A program made the position numbers and the translations under genes. Shown in pieces: positions 27,095 to 27,164 of a DNA stretch of 27,164 bases. Numbering within the stretch: the stretch's first letter is position 1; each line of letters starts with the position of its first letter. The DNA is taken from NCBI GenBank assembly GCA_023212695.1, contig JALCCG010000280.1, forward strand, positions 1 to 27,164, given 5' to 3'. The notes under the pieces are model-generated. The model saw nothing but the letters and a program-made list of their open reading frames with translations, was not told the origin of the DNA and did not search any database. This DNA is from Sporisorium sorghi. Its lineage: Eukaryota; Basidiomycota; Ustilaginomycetes; Ustilaginales; Ustilaginaceae.

Positions 27095-27164
27095 GTGACC
27101 CCCCCTAACCCCCCTTTTTAACCCCATACACCACCCCACCCCAATCGGAAAAGCCAACCCTTCA

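Noticed and set aside
27094..27120. CCCTAACCC near the right end as a telomere
   Set aside because: There is only a single imperfect unit, and at a right end the plus strand should read TTAGGG, so the orientation is wrong.
1..27164. CRISPR arrays, bacterial operons, prophage or viral genes
   Set aside because: The repeats seen are simple-sequence microsatellites or degenerate leader units; genes are eukaryotic with spliceosomal introns and a Pol III tRNA gene, and no viral or transposase domain was seen.

Overview
The window looks like nuclear DNA of a smut-type basidiomycete (Ustilaginomycotina). The genes are eukaryotic single-copy housekeeping genes with very few introns. Their codons have strong G/C bias at the third position, and their proteins carry long Ala/Ser/Pro-rich low-complexity stretches. 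Spacers are short and rich in homopolymer and pyrimidine tracts. The assignment is inferred from gene style and protein resemblance, because no search could be run.

Layout, left to right. A PTEN-type phosphatase (minus) and an Msc7-type aldehyde dehydrogenase (plus) diverge from a 1.6 kb spacer that holds a MITE-like inverted-repeat element. Three minus-strand genes follow: the mRNA export WD40 protein RAE1/Gle2, thioredoxin reductase with a possible mitochondrial presequence, and the mRNA export helicase DBP5. DBP5 diverges from POL32/POLD3 (plus). POL32 converges at 75 bp on a small KPWE-motif protein resembling the PTS2-import factor PEX39 (minus). That gene diverges from TRM6/GCD10 (plus) across an A31-T10 tract. 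SSU72 (plus, one intron) converges on a Rho4-type GTPase (minus). Next comes an unrecognised plus-strand gene whose coding frame shifts twice, converging on the splicing helicase PRP28 (minus). PRP28 diverges from an acyl-CoA dehydrogenase (plus, one in-frame intron). A tRNA-Thr(AGT) and about 1.7 kb without a convincing gene follow, then a small predicted secreted protein with a long repetitive pyrimidine-rich leader. Homopolymer T runs of 45 and 42 bases lie close to the two ends.

Functionally the window is rich in RNA-processing genes (SSU72, PRP28, RAE1, DBP5, TRM6, a tRNA). It also holds DNA replication (POL32), redox (TRR1), lipid or aldehyde oxidation, peroxisome import and signalling (PTEN, Rho4) genes. 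I see no gene cluster acting as one pathway; this reads as ordinary fungal gene order. The observations most worth following are the twice-shifted gene, the two possible starts of thioredoxin reductase, the PEX39-like protein, the MITE-like element, and the secreted protein with its repeated leader.
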